Assembly: GCF_905220365.1 (NCBI RefSeq)
Contig: NC_061125.1
Location: forward strand, 11,549,831-11,613,830
Source of the DNA: Vanessa cardui
Lineage: Eukaryota; Arthropoda; Insecta; Lepidoptera; Nymphalidae
Direction: 5' to 3'
DNA: 64,000 nucleotides
Shown one piece after another: positions 36,251 to 49,983 of the stretch (its first letter is position 1; each line of letters begins with the position of its first letter). The notes beneath the pieces are model-generated. The model saw only the letters and a program-made list of their open reading frames with translations, ran no database searches and was not told the DNA's origin. The position numbers were made by a program, and so were the translations under genes.

Positions 36251-37703
36251 TCGTAGTATTCTCACTCACAAGACGAAGCTCATTCCATCAATCTGTGCCA
36301 GTGCTGATTGGTGGATACACATATCGTATATGCACATATAATATTCCATATACTGTGCCCATAATAAAATAATCTTTATTGAATAGCACACGATTATAAG
36401 TAAGTTATTAATATTGGTCTGTATTTTAAACTACAACTTTTTATACAAGACTCATACAATTCACTTTAGTTTTTTATTTTTAATTAAATAGCCATTGCTA
36501 CGTACCCTATTAGCACTCAGGAATAATGTAACTATGTACAAGTTAAACAAAAATAGAATGGGATCATAAGTTTTTGAGATAGATTTTTATAATATTAGTA
36601 ATTAAAAAATGAAAACTCTTTTTTTTTAAAATTGGTGCATTAGAACCATTTCGTGGAATTGTTATGTCGTGACCTCATTAAATACATTTTAAACATCCCT
36701 TAATTAAATAGGTATTAGACTCAGATGCGCTGTAGACACATTTCAGAAGTTCACCGTTAAACGCGTTGCTTCCTAAGTCTGTACTTAGTTCCGTTCTTAC
36801 TGATAGTATACCAACATACATACTAGTCTCATTACATATACATAAAGAGTGTTCGTTTCCTTTATACATTTGTTAAATATAAAATTAAATAATTGCTTAT
36901 TACGTTTTTGAGAAAATATTATTGTGCCAGTAATGATTCAACCTTACTGATTTTGGGTTTCTGAGGATCAGTTTGAGTTATTGGCTCTATAAACCAACTT
37001 AAAAGAAATGATGACATGTTTGTTCTTATATGTAGTTCTTTTAAATCTTAATGATATAAATGTTACAATCATTGCACTGTATAAAACAAAGTCGTTTACC
37101 GCTGTCTGTGCCTATATATGCTTATATTTTTAAAATTACTTTAATAGCTAAAGTGATTTGAGAAAGGCTTTTTTTTTAATTTTACATGGACAATATATAA
37201 TAGTAAAGAAACACTTATAATTTTAGATGTTTCTAATGTTATGTCGTAAATTAACAAATTCTGTAGTATATTGGGGTGGGTTGCTAGTGTACGATAAATG
37301 CCAACAAAAAAAAAAATAATCGCAGTATATGTACTTACTAATCAAATAAAAATGATAGCAATTACTAGAGTAATAAGTAAGAATACGCGATGACGTCCGC
37401 GCAGTACTTATAATATGTTGTTCCGATTCCACGAAATCAAATTACGTACAATGGAGACATTCTTTGGAACATGTAAACTTGATACAAAGGTATGAGGTGC
37501 ATCCGTGAATGTATTACGTTAGTAGCTCGTAAAGACTGAATATTCAAGGCTCCGATTGTAGTGATTTATCTACAAGATAGGGTTGTTAAATGTTTTAACT
37601 GCATTTTTTTTGTCCACGGTTTTGCATTTCTAAATATTATGATTGTATTATGCATGCGATTCGGAATGAAACAATGAAAATGTTGCCTTTAGGAATAAGA
37701 TTG
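36251..37703. other. Intergenic, no gene seen
   Basis: AT-rich sequence without coding signal. Confidence 0.45.
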
Positions 37704-37885
37704 TAGGTTCAAACCACCAAGCACGTCTGATTTTTCATTAGATTTATTTGTGTTTGTAATTCACTGCGAATAAAAAAAAGCTTGGGGACGGGTGTATCTA
37801 TGTATGTGTGTGACAGAATACAGCTCTAAGCCTTTGTCTCAATAGAGGAAACCTTAACCCAATTTGATGCGGCATCCCAGTCTTA
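37704..37885 (+). repeat. Very degraded family A SINE (tentative)
   Basis: GGTTCAAACCACCAAGCACG, then TTTATTTGTGTTTGTAATTC and CTCAATAGAGGAAACCTTAA, follow the order of the B box, body and tail of family A with heavy decay. Confidence 0.35.
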
Positions 37886-38576
37886 TACGAAAATTATAAA
37901 CGGTTTTAAAATTAATTACAAATTATTTGAGCAAAAGAATAACTAACCAATATAAGGTAGTCCCGCCATTAACTCGGTTTATTGCCATAGAAGAGTTTAC
38001 ATTTATTAAACGTATTTAAGAAGTAAACTCGACGGACGGCTTGCCTATTTCAAAATTTGTGTTATTGTTGGTAAGCATATTAGAAGATTAAATTTAAGCT
38101 AGACGATTGGCCAGACCAGAGAAACGAAGTTGTAAAAAAAGTCAAGGAGGCCAGTGGGCAATGTCAACTAAGCCTATCCGGCGTTCGATGAATTTAGAAG
38201 AATGCAGGTGTGATATCAGTAGACATATTAAATTGGGTTGAATATGATGACGAATATTTTTATTAATTGGCACAAAAGAAATTAAGCCGGTGTACAGATG
38301 AATTATATAATTTTTCCTACCATCCTTCCTTTTTTTCATTATACTGCAATGATTCTGTACGTCCTGCCAAGCGCAGAAAAACTTTTATAACAAACAAACG
38401 TCCTGTTGGTGAAGTTGGCTGTATATAAGCTAGTTCTGTAACATTAACGTAAACAGAGGTTCTGTTCAAGCGAGTTGCAGAGAGCCGCTGCATAAAAGGG
38501 CCGAAAGCCGCACCACAGTCCCTCGTGGGAATTCCTTGGAGATAGTATTCACTCTGACTATGAGAGAAGTAAAAGA

Positions 38577-38670
38577 TCAGTAGTGTTTTCCCAGTTCTTT
38601 TCGGCAGAACATGCTTACCAACTCTTTGGTAGATTAAAATTTAATTTATCTTGTGAAATGACTATTCCAT
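38577..38670 (+). repeat. Family C LINE tail, degraded
   Basis: GATCAGTAGTGTTTTCCCAG, then TTCTTTTCGGCAGAACATGC and CTTGTGAAATGACTATTCCA, follow family C order. Just upstream (38460-38560) is a GC-richer stretch that may be residual LINE coding DNA, but no long frame survives. Confidence 0.5.
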
Positions 38671-41307
38671 ATTTCCATCCATTGTTTGGTCTTAAACAAA
38701 ACTATTTAAATGTAAACAGTAAGAGAAAATTCAAACAATTCAATTTCATTCTTTAAAACGCTCAATGATATAAACTTTTCAAGAGAAGTTTTGTATCAAG
38801 GGTAGTTCGGTAAACCAGCTAGAAATTATTTTAACGCTGAAAATTGCAAATGCAGCATTTTATCGTTACCATCCTTCACGTCATCAATAACGGCTCGTCC
38901 CGTCATATTGAACGGAAAATTCAATAAAATTTTATCAGTCGATTTCATAGTTCTCTCCGATATCGCCTTGACGGCTCCATTTGTTACCGACTGAATATTA
39001 TGTTCACTTGGCGTGGCATTTATTTTGAAGCCATGTAAATTATGACTTTAATGCATTTATTAATACGTAACGATATAGTTGTGATCATTATACGTTTTTG
39101 AATAAAATCTCCTTATTGTCGTATTACACACGATATAAAATTGATTATAAGAAGCCGATATAAAGGGGTAATAATGTGTATTTGATTCAACATTAAAGGT
39201 AAACTAAATAATCAGTCAGTACCTAATATGTGGCTACCACTGTCAAAGTCCATTTGCGCTTGCCATTCCTTAGATTGTCAATGCAACGCGAACTTTGCGT
39301 ATGTTCGTTATAAATGTATACAGTAAAATATTTTTTATTATTACTTTGCATAAATAAATGTGAATAAATAGAAGTCGATTATACTAATGGGTAATTCATT
39401 TAATATTTAGTTGCAATGTTTGGTTCACATTATTAAAATAATAGGCAAAATGTAACAGGCTATTAGGAGCATATTCTTTCTATATATATTTTTTAAATGA
39501 GGCTTAATGTGATTACATCAGAGAGAGAGAAACTTGTCAGTTCTGGCACTTACGAAGCGAACACTGGAAAAACATACAAAAACACTTTGTACGAGCGCTT
39601 TGTAGGGCTTTAAAATGTCTAAAGATAACGCTTGTTTTAACTTGTTCTGTGAGTTTCCGCTTATTGGATGATGGCTTAGATCAAACCTCAACAGTAACTT
39701 TTGGCACACTTGTAAAAGATTCTAGCAAAACGCTATATAGGTATGTACATTTTAGTCATCTATATTTACATCATTAGGTACTGATACAGTATGACAAAAA
39801 CAGTTAAATTAATTTGTAGGAAACCCATGTGTGAATGGATATTTTAAGGTGTGTTCGAAATTAAGGATCACCTTATTTTATATTTCTTAATCTTAAGTCT
39901 AAGTATTTATAAATGGTATAACATTTGAAAAGAAAATCCTGATTTTTATATCTGATTACTCGTATTGTTATGCTAAGCATAAAAAATGGCACAATATAGA
40001 GATACCCGTTCCTCACCCCTACCTTTTCACACTGCAGTAAAACCCAATCGCCCGAACAAATCATAATTCAATACTCGCAAACTTTAAAAGTCACTTTCAC
40101 GAAGAAGGGGGCTACGAATTCTTAGCTCCTGCAACGAAGGCATCTTACAAATAACGGGGAAATTCTATATTGTGCATAACCTTCCAAACCAGACGTCCTA
40201 ATCGTCCCTTTTGAAATCCCAACTAACAGGAAACTCGCATTTACATAACAATAAAAACGCGATCCGAACATCTAGAAATGCCTGCGCGATATTCACGGAT
40301 CATAAAATCGCTCCTGCTCCACGAATACCCGGACTAATATAACTGGACCTCTATTTGGTCTACACTTATACACTACATGGCTTCTAGGTGCAAATACTGA
40401 AGAAGAGGCGAGTGTCTAACTAATTTGGTTTAATATTTGAAAGCCCTTAACGTCGGTTCTGGTTTGGCGATGCTGTTTTTTGACTCGACACTTTACTTCT
40501 TTTTGATTTCATTCATACGAATATTCAATTTTAGTTATGCTAGTATTTAAAGTGTTGTTATTGCTTAAAGTTTAAGTAATATTACATTTAATTGAATTCA
40601 CAATATTATCAATATAATCGTTAATATTAAAGTCATAGAACCATTCAATCTTTCACATTACTTCTTCTTAGCTTTTGCTAAATACGTCTCGTGAGTTTCG
40701 ATTTTGTTTCGAGATATAAAAAAACGCTGTATTTAGATATTGAAACACATTGTCATTGAATCAAAAAGTCTGACAAGTAAAATCTTCAACTCTCATTCAA
40801 TATTTGTGAGCAATATTCTTGTTATTAATATTTTTTCTCAAGTATTTTGTTATTTACTCACGTCTCAAAATACGTGAGATAAGATTTAATACTAATATCA
40901 ATCGATTTGGACTCCCTTTGAACATTACGAAAGTATTCCCCATTGAAAAATATGTATGTATAAATATTTTCTGTAAGGAATCTCTGTCAGAGCCAGACAA
41001 GTAATCATTTACGAGTCACCTCATTTTAATCTTAATTCAATAATGTTGAGCTAAATTTCAAATATTTTAAAACAAATACAAACTATATTTTATTCCTAGA
41101 GCTCAGGGGACACATTGGATATAGCTTCTAATTCCCGAGCGACCTATTAGTTTTGTTGGTTATGAAATACATTATATTATACTATGGTATAAAACAATTG
41201 TTTATGAAAACTGTGTTAATTAACAGTTTGTAATCTTTTTTTGAATATTGGTCGTGGTATAATATAAAATAATTATTTTTGTGAGCGTAAATTCAAGTTA
41301 AAATGCA
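38671..41307. other. Intergenic, one balanced block
   Basis: No gene seen. The interval 40080-40440 is unique and balanced in composition; the rest is AT-rich. Confidence 0.45.
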
Positions 41308-41551
41308 GATCACGTAGTGGTTTCTAACCACTTAACCGATGATTGGTAACAGTATGTTTTATTTTCTTAATATATGTTTATAATTAATTTCATATTCGGC
41401 GTAACAAAAGATATAAACGTAAGCAACCTGCATAGATCAGTAGAAATTTTGCCAAATACGGTGTCACCAACCAACCCGCATCAGAGTTACGCGGTGAACT
41501 AAGCTCCAAGCCCTCTTCCTACAAGCGAAGCCTTTGCTTATGTAAATTCAT
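41308..41551 (+). repeat. Family A SINE, old copy
   Basis: TTCTAACCACTTAACCGATG, GTTTATAATTAATTTCATAT, CACCAACCAACCCGCATCAG and AGCTCCAAGCCCTCTTCCTA appear in family order with many changes and no usable B box. Confidence 0.6.
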
Positions 41552-43532
41552 ACAGTATTTATTTTTTATTTTTTACAAAAAACATGAACTCCATCGTCTA
41601 GTAATGGGTAACTAATTAAGCATTAAGTTGGAATTTTGAAAGAATTTAATAGGCTTTGGTATTTACTGCCTGTTGCGTTTTGTTCTTATGTTAAAGTTTC
41701 AATATCATTAATCTATTCAACATTTTTTTTTGTATAGCGAAATTCAACAGCATGAAATTGTCATTTACTTTAAATTATCTTTAATTATGAAAATATAAAC
41801 TTTTACCTTCAAATCAGCAACATAGCAATAAAAGCGGTAATAAAATAAAACTCATTTTAGAAGTAGCGTCTCAGCTTGTAAATCAAAAACACGTAATACT
41901 GAGTAATATCACTTTGCAAGTGGGTCAGTATGCCAGAGATCCCTTGTCAAATTAACGCAAGTCGACGTCTCGCCGTGACAAACGACGAACATAATAAAAA
42001 CATCCCCGTGAATGTGATCTCCAAAAAACGTTATCGGGAGTGACATTACAAGGGCGAAAAGAAATTTTGTTAATGAATAATTATTGAGAAGCAAATAATT
42101 GAAAGTTTAGAAGTCTTATAAACATTTTTATAATAAATTCTTATAGCGAACCGTCAACGTTGAATCGTACGAGGATTTTCTTTTAAAACGGTGAATGATT
42201 ATTTATACGGTAATATGATATTTCATGGTTCAACAGCTTCACTAGACACAAAATGCAGCTCTAAAGGTCTAAAAGTAACAGTGTTTGAAATGCCTGTTAT
42301 TACGAGATTTTGATACTGTTTTTGCGACCTATTGAATTCTTGAAATAAAAGTGATCCGTTAATGCAATCTGATATAGTTAGTGCATAATAACTTTTAAAA
42401 TTATTTATTCAATATCCGTGAATAGAGAAAATGGAAAAGCCTTAACCAATCAGAACCAGTTTGCGCGTCATTTTAGCTGTCATTGATTGGTTCCTGATGA
42501 CGACATACACGTTCACGATTATCCATTGCAAAAAATTTCAATCAATATAAATTAAATAATTCATAATGCGTAGAATCACATTATAGCGTTTGTTACTAGT
42601 TAACTACATGATACTTTCACTGCATGATTATGCATGATTATGTGTCTATATAATATACCTTTACAACAAATTCGTTTTATTTTGATCATTACAGCGTGTT
42701 AAAAGTATAAAATGTAATACTCTAATTCTTTATATATAGAAAATTTCTTTTGGGTTGACTTTTTAAGAAAGAGGCTTTCAAAATGGTTATTTATGCAGTT
42801 TTAAATGTATGCTCGGTCATAACTACGTCATATATGAACGGATTTGCAAAATTTTTTTTTGTTCGAACGTAATTTATTCCGAAATCGTCCCATTTAAATT
42901 TCGAAAACATCTGATGTTGGATTTCGGAAATTGAAAACATAACTCTACAATAAACATATTTTATTATTTATATGCCCAAACATACAAAATACCTACTTCT
43001 TCCAAAAAGTCATTCATTTGCATAAATAGATATTAACTACAATAATTCAAACATACCGTGTGAGGTTAAAAACTAAGTATAGAATAATCATTTTTAATGA
43101 TTACAATTCGATTGTACCCGATTCGCACCAGATTGTACCGAATTTTGAATCGTTAACTCAGCTACATAGTTTTGTCCAAAAATGGTGCAAAATTTCTGCT
43201 TAAGCGGTTGTAATGGCTTGAAATTCAGTTGCAGAAATTGACCCACATCGAGTACTAACAGGTAAAGGAAAGCTTTAATTTTAAAATTATTAATTTTGCG
43301 TATTTATAAAAAGAAGTACGTTTTACACATGTACATATGTACTGTTTAAAATATAATATTACTATTACGTATAATATATCATCTAAGAAATGACATTACA
43401 TTCAAACGTACTTAAAACAAGTTTGTTATCAAGATACCTACAAAGTCAATAATGTCTGATTAATAGTATAACATACTATTTTAATAATAGATATTTCTCA
43501 TTATGGCAATAAAAAATAATTTTATTTATTAA
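41552..43532. other. Intergenic, no gene seen
   Basis: AT-rich. A short tandem pair TGCATGATTA x2 lies at 42621-42640. Confidence 0.45.
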
Positions 43533-43819
43533 CATAAGAATTAACAACATTAAATGCTTAAATATATATATACAAATATGAACTAAAACTAGTTACTGTA
43601 TAAATCTTGACCGCGTGTAATGGTGGCAAGAATGCTAGCAGCATTTCCCCGTTGAATCGCAATTCCGATCCTCTGGGCAAAAAACGAACCAGCCCTCCTG
43701 TCACCAGTGGAGGCAATGAAGCGAGGTGTTATACTTTTGATGAAGCTTTTTGCACCACTACTCCAAGGGCCAAGCGTTTCGACAGCAATAATGGCAATAG
43801 GTAGGTACATATCACCCAT
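43533..43819 (-). pseudogene. C-terminal end and 3' UTR of a LINE reverse transcriptase
   Basis: A minus-strand frame of 76 residues (stop at 43589-43591) encodes the pattern AVETLGPW, TPRFIASTGDRRAGS, FFAQRIGIAIQRGNAAS and ILATI. I associate this with the extreme C-terminus of polyproteins of some non-LTR retrotransposons. The conserved RT catalytic core is absent upstream, so this is a 5'-truncated insertion. The AT-rich 3' UTR (TTAAATGCTTAAATATATAT on the plus strand) runs left to about 43533. Copies at 8575-8685 and 17850-18015 share this end. The exact clade is uncertain. Confidence 0.7.
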
Positions 43820-44481
43820 TTAGAAAAGTATTGATCATATTTATCGGAATAGAAGGAAAGGTCTTACGATAGTTCAATTCAATATTGTGCAATAAACTTC
43901 ATACTCAACAAATACAAAGTTCAGCAATCATTTTAAATTTTATTTCCTTAAGTGTAAAGATCCATCACTCCTCCCCGGAGGCAATTTCAGCTAAACCTCT
44001 TAGCAAAATAAACAGTATTAATCTCTACAGCGCTGTAAGTTAGAGTCTCCTACATCAAGTTAAGAGCATTAAATGTAAAAAAAAGTACTGAAGGAACTTG
44101 GCCATTTGCCAGCGAGCATGCTTCATGATTTCTAAAGCAAGAAATTATGTAATAAATCTAATAGGGATAAGCGATTTTATATCGGAAATTTTGGTCGTGG
44201 AAGATTTATGAATAACATTGTGTGGTGTTTAAAATGTATATAATGTAGATAATTAGTGTAATCATTATTATAAGAATTTTCGATCACACATCAAGAGGAC
44301 AGTATCCTGATATAGTATATTTTATGTAAGCACAAATGATCAATAATTACAAACGTTTCATAAGCTGCTCAAATGGTATGCGTATCTATTTATAAAAGAT
44401 TTTTTTTTTTCGACGAATTAAACAGGCATCAGTTTGATTATTTAAAAGCAGTATAAGAAGAAGTGGGAGAGAGAGAGAGAT
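43820..44481. other. Intergenic, no gene seen
   Basis: AT-rich sequence; a short GA tract precedes the SINE on its right. Confidence 0.4.
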
Positions 44482-44732
44482 CTCAGTGATTATAACGCGT
44501 ACTTCTTAACCGATGCTTGCGGGTTTAAAGCTACGCAAGGGCCACTAAATTTTAGAGATTTTATATATGTTCATAATTCATTACATACTCTGGAAAAGAG
44601 CTTCTGGTAAAGGAAAATTCAATGTGTCTAACTTTCATTAAACTCTGTGTTCATGAATGCGCATAGGAAAATAGAAGTAGAAACTCCAAACCTCTCTTCT
44701 GAAAAAAGAATAGGACATGTAATCTCAGGTGC
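44482..44732 (+). repeat. Family A SINE, old copy
   Basis: TCTTAACCGATGCTTGCGGG, then GTTCATAATTCATTACATAC and ACTCCAAACCTCTCTTCTG, are in family order. The head is decayed (GTGATTATAACGCGTACTTC). Confidence 0.6.
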
Positions 44733-46430
44733 AGGACTTTGCGTGATGTTATTACAGATGACATATGAATTGTAAACGATTCAGCCAAAAGCAAATACTA
44801 ATTATGAATGTTAAACTCAAAAGATTATCAAGACATGTTAAAATGAAATTAATAAACATTGTATGAGAATTAAAATGATCATCATTGACATAGAAACTTT
44901 AACCCCGTAGGCTCTAATGTATGTAACCATTATTTACGGAAATCTAATAGTACTCGTACAAGTTATCCATTCGCAGAGGCTTTACAACCACTGAGTTATT
45001 TTATGAGGTTGTATTCAAAACTTAAAAAAAAAGAAAAAAGGAAAACTTATCATTGAGATACATCTTTTTTGCAAGAATTATAAAATATATAGTTTTTATT
45101 TGTAACGGATATCAGTAAATTTTCGGATTTAATGAAAATTGCAAGATTTTGCAATTTCAAGTAAAGTTATTACTGTAAAAAGTATTACTATATATATAGA
45201 ATTATTTAAATATTAAACCCCTTAAAATTAACGAAACGATTAAATTAAATCAACCTTTGAAATATTAACAAACACATGAATAGTGAACTAATGTAAATAC
45301 TGGGGTAAATAGGAAAGATCAAAGAGAGATCACTCTTAGACATATTTACAGAGCATGGGAGATTTCGCAGAATGCAATCGGTGTGTTTGTAACTTATCGA
45401 ATGCCTTCAATTGCATTGAGCATGATTCTAAATTTACTAAAATAAGTTGTTACGTGTATAGTGTAGTATATTAGTGTATAGTGTATTTCAGTAGTTCGGG
45501 ATGGCCAATATAATATTATCGTTTTACAATGATGCTTCAATCTTTATCTTTTGTTAGAATGCCCCGCTATCGTCCAATTGTTTTATTATGACAGCTCAAT
45601 CATATTTAAAATAAGAAATAGTGTTTGTTACATGCCAGTATTAAGTGCTTTGCCACATAAAATAATATTAATTAGAGTTTTACAAATTATTGATCAATTA
45701 ATTACAATAATAATTGTATATAATAAAGTAAACTCAATAGCCCCTGCTATATTAATAATATGCAATAATAATGTGATATAAATTATGCGATAGAATCAAA
45801 AATCATAACGCCGTATTGAAGGCTAAGGTTACTCTCGTAACATTAGTTATTTTGGTGTATCCTTTGATGGAAGAAAATCTTATCTTTCTTTTCGTTTCCC
45901 TTGAAATCAATTAAGTTAATAGGCATAACCTTTGGATTCTAAGTCTCAGTGATAATCCTCTTGTTAGTTTTACCAGTTGCACGCAGTTCTGTTATACTGG
46001 GGCATTGACTGATGTTGAAACAAACTACTTTATTTTATTATTATTATATTAATACTTACGTCTGACAGAAAAGTAGAGAGTGATATATCATTTTGTACTT
46101 TTCCATCAGACAAAACTGTTTGAAATGAAATATTGTTATGGCTGCAAGCGTTTGTGTTTTGTTAAGTGATAAATCTCGTTTTATCTAAATCAATGTTATT
46201 TTTTATAAATGATTTTAATCTATTACATCAGCCTCTACTTAAATATTATCTGTATCATTATGTATTTATATGTCTTGCATGAAGTTACTGATCACATTAT
46301 ATTTATTGTGAAATATACATTTATATTTGTATAAAGTGGCTCTTTGCTTATATGATATTTGTCTTTTTGTATTGAAAGAAAGTAACGACTACGTTATATG
46401 TTTATTTTTTGAATCATATGTAAGCGCACT
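44733..46430. other. Intergenic, no gene seen
   Basis: AT-rich. GTGTATAGTGTA-type short repeats lie at 45451-45486. Confidence 0.45.
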
Positions 46431-46672
46431 GGCTAATGACCTATCTGATGGTATGTAGTCACCATTTCTCATAGACATGGTTAATTTAAGAGATATTAAT
46501 CATTCCTCATATAAACAAGGCGCCACCAATCTTGGAAATACTAAAACTAGGATATTATGCTCCTATAGTGTCTCTGGCTCACGCACTCTTCAACCGGAAT
46601 AAAATAATACTAAGTTTCGTCGTAGAAAATATGATGAGTGTGTAGAAACTACTCCGGTGGGCTTGCCCGAGG
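46431..46672 (-). repeat. Family B SINE-like repeat, degraded but long
   Basis: On the plus strand the reversed family order is seen: CTATCTGATGGTATGTAGTC, GGCGCCACCAATCTTGGAAA, CTGGCTCACGCACTCTTCAA and GTGGGCTTGCCCGAGG. Confidence 0.65.
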
Positions 46673-48008
46673 TTTTATTTTACTCGATGGAAAACTTATA
46701 ATAATAGGGTTAATAATAATTATTATTTATTTTTTATAGCAATAAATAAGGTAGTGTTTTTTAGATATTGTAAACGTTGAATTAATATTTATTTATGTAT
46801 ACTGTTAAAATAAAAGTAGCTGTTACCATATTCATTTGTTTCAAAATAAGCAAAATAAAATAAAAAATAAATTCAAGTAAATCATTAAATCACTTGCTTC
46901 AATTCAAGTTCTCTGAAAACACTCGCGATCACTGACCAGTTTTATTTGCGCTAATCTTGAAAGCTACCGTGTCAGTTCAAATATATGAAACGTAGAAAAT
47001 ACGTATAAAATTTCGTAGAAACTACAAATATAAATGGTAACATTTCGAAAATGTTGACTTATACGTTTCTGATCTAGTCTATCGATATTTTATTTAAATC
47101 TCTCGGTATGTCATTTCAGTGGCTATTTGAAAATAGTTGGAAGAATGTAAACAATGCCTAACCTCTTTAATAGTTTTTTTTTGTCATAACTTTTTCTGGT
47201 GCTTGTCCGTTTGTAATGTCACTTGCACTTTTTTTTAATAAACCGTTTTCATTGTTGTACCTACTTTAAATCGTATTATTATAAGGGTTAAAAAAATAAC
47301 TTTATCCTCTTTATCCTATATAGGTATCTATTTGTTTTTAACATAATTATTGTGGAGAGTTACATTACAATCTCACTTCAACATGCCTAATTTTCTTATA
47401 ATATTAAAATCAACAAATAAAATACATATCAACAATATACAAATCTTAAGGATCAAACGGGTACAAAATACGAAATTCCAGAAAGCTATAACATTGTTAA
47501 TGATTTGAATAAATGTAACAGACGGTTTTTAATGACAATAAAAACTCCCTAATTGTCATTTACGACGTTTTGAAGTTGAAAAAATAACACTAGTACTTAT
47601 TCTTAACATAACAAACTCTACGGAATTCCAAAGCAGTCGTCACACAATGAAATGGAGTGATTCCGTCCGAGGAAATCGCGCCAGCGGGGAGAGCAACAAA
47701 AAATAATGTCGCTTCAAATTGAATCATTTGTAATATTCATTCCTTTTTTGCTTTTACTTCTGTAGACGCCTTTTATGGAACATTGGTATACATTACTGGA
47801 AGCGAACTAAATATATAATGATCGCTAGTTTAACTAAATTTTTAATGCAATGTTTAGCAATCAGTTTAGCGAATCTTTTCTTTCGTTTTTCTAGTTTTGA
47901 AGTGCATGAAATTCAAGCTTAAAACAATTATATCATATCGCCTATACTTGTTGTATATTTTGATATTTTTAAGTATATAATATGTATAACAATAACGCAT
48001 AAGTGCGT
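46673..48008. other. Intergenic, no gene seen
   Basis: AT-rich. A slightly GC-richer patch at 47640-47700 has no recognised motif. Confidence 0.45.
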
Positions 48009-48392
48009 ATATTTACGTACAAGTATAAATTACAAAATTATTAAAGATTTTAAAGACTTTCGACACTAAAATAACTCAACTATGAACTAAATTTTTCGAA
48101 TGGAAATATAAACATAGTAACAGCCACAAATTTCCTACTGTCGGGCTAACACCTTCTCCTCTTTATGCTAAGGACATCATATTCAACTATGACTAGGGAC
48201 ATCAAATTCATATTTACGTACAAGTATAAATTACAAAATTATTAAAGATTTTTTTAAAGACTTTCGACACTAAAATAACTCAACGATGAACTAAATTTTT
48301 CGAATGGAAATATATACATAGTAACAGCCAAAATTTCTTACTGTTGGGCTAACACCTTCTCCTCTTTATGCTAGCGACATCATATTCAACCA
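48009..48392. repeat. 201-bp tandem duplication including part of a SINE
   Basis: ATATTTACGTACAAGTATAA starts at 48009 and again at 48210. The two units match through TTTCGACACTAAAATAACTC and AACACCTTCTCCTCTTTATG with a handful of substitutions and short indels. Each unit contains the tail of the family A SINE; only the right unit continues into the rest of that SINE. Confidence 0.85.
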
Positions 48393-48560
48393 CACTGCTC
48401 TAATGTGGTTTGGTGAATTCACATATAACAGAATTTTGTTGACATATTTCTTCACAATATTTTTCTTGACCAGCGTGCACAAGCTGTATTATAAACACAA
48501 ATGAAGCACATGAAAATTCTGTGGTGCTTAGGTTCCAACCCGCAGTCATCAGTTAAGATG
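48321..48560 (-). repeat. Family A SINE, head truncated
   Basis: The tail starts GTAACAGCCAAAATTTC. The body reads CACACTGCTCTAATGTGG and ATTATAAACACAAATGAAGC. The head ends at TCATCAGTTAAGATG, where a hairpin replaces the usual A-box region. Confidence 0.7.
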
Positions 48561-48594
48561 GGCGATTGTGATAATATGATATTACAATCGCCCA
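48559..48594. repeat. Hairpin replacing a SINE head
   Basis: TGGGCGATTGT at 48559-48569 pairs perfectly with ACAATCGCCCA at 48584-48594 over a 14-base AT-rich loop, directly at the broken edge of the SINE. Confidence 0.65.
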
Positions 48595-49983
48595 ATACCA
48601 GGTGTGAAAAAGTTAGCTCTTCTTGTTAAGAAAGAATTCTTATTCTATAACCTTTACGCTTTTCCTTTATGAAACTCGTTTTGCGATAATCAACCGTTTT
48701 CAAGGATACGCGACATCACACAGTCGGTGGAGAAGAATTATTTGCTCCAGTCCCTTATTAATGCCTGCCACAGATATTTGGTAAAAGCGACTGAATTAAA
48801 TCAGTTTAATTTACCGTGCAATTTATTTTGGGTCCCTATTAATAACGTCGAATAATTTTATATTTATAAAAACATAACGCAATAGGTTATTGAACTCAAG
48901 CCAAAATTACCAACATAAAAACAGTCAGACATTAACTAAATATGAACGAAGTATTTGGCTTTCCATTTGTTCACACCAAACGCAAATAAAACTATCGTTT
49001 CAAAAGGAATTGGGGTCGGACATGTTACTGCACGTTGGTATGCGGGGGTAAAGTTAAACCCCCTTACAGGAGTTCCCTGAACGACGTCACGCGCGATACC
49101 AAACTGCAGAAATCACGCGAATCAAGCACGCGACAAAATTTACCTACCACGAATTGAACTTAACATTAACAGATCGAATCAATAAATCTAAATTGATGTC
49201 TATTACGGGGTAACGATGTCTGAGAATATTAAACTAATGAAGAAAACATGCAATGTAACGCGCAAAATGAATACAATAGAAGTTTTTGTACGAATATTAG
49301 TAGGAGGGTTGGTCAGGGAGATATGTCAATAGCACTGTTTATTTTTAAATAAACGCTTTCTTATCTAATAAAAATGCGGTTGGAATAAATAACTCAGGTT
49401 TCCAGACATATAGATAACACGCAACATGCCTCATGTCTCGTGTGACAAACGTACAATGGTTTTGTAAATGTTATTAATTGTACTATAATACAATACGTGA
49501 CGCTGCTGACTTATTTTACGGTGTGTTAATGCGTTAAATAGGGCGACGTAATTTTGTTTAAAGCCTTTGCTAATATTTATTAATTTACGACTAGCTTTGT
49601 TTTTTATGATGCTTATTTTGTTTGTTTTTCATAATATGTAATAATTTTTCGGAAGTTTGACAATATTATTATTATGTTTTACGTCAATAATATCCCGTTA
49701 TTATTCTTCACCGGGGTAACGTATTTTTTTCCTATTGGAATATGAGATTAAGAAATATACAACACAATAAGTCACCGCTACGTGGTGAACATATTTGTTG
49801 TAAAATTGTAGATCACACTTGTGACTTTCCGTAGCCTCCAATAAGAAGACGAATTACAAATACAAAGATGAATGATGAATGATTACACTTTCATCAACAA
49901 AACGTGAACTAATAAATTTTATGCTTATTGATTGTTATGAGCACCTGCCCTAAATACGATTCAATTTCAATATTATAAAAAAT
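48595..49983. other. Intergenic, no gene seen
   Basis: Moderately balanced at 48700-49320 but without a coding frame or known repeat. Confidence 0.4.
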
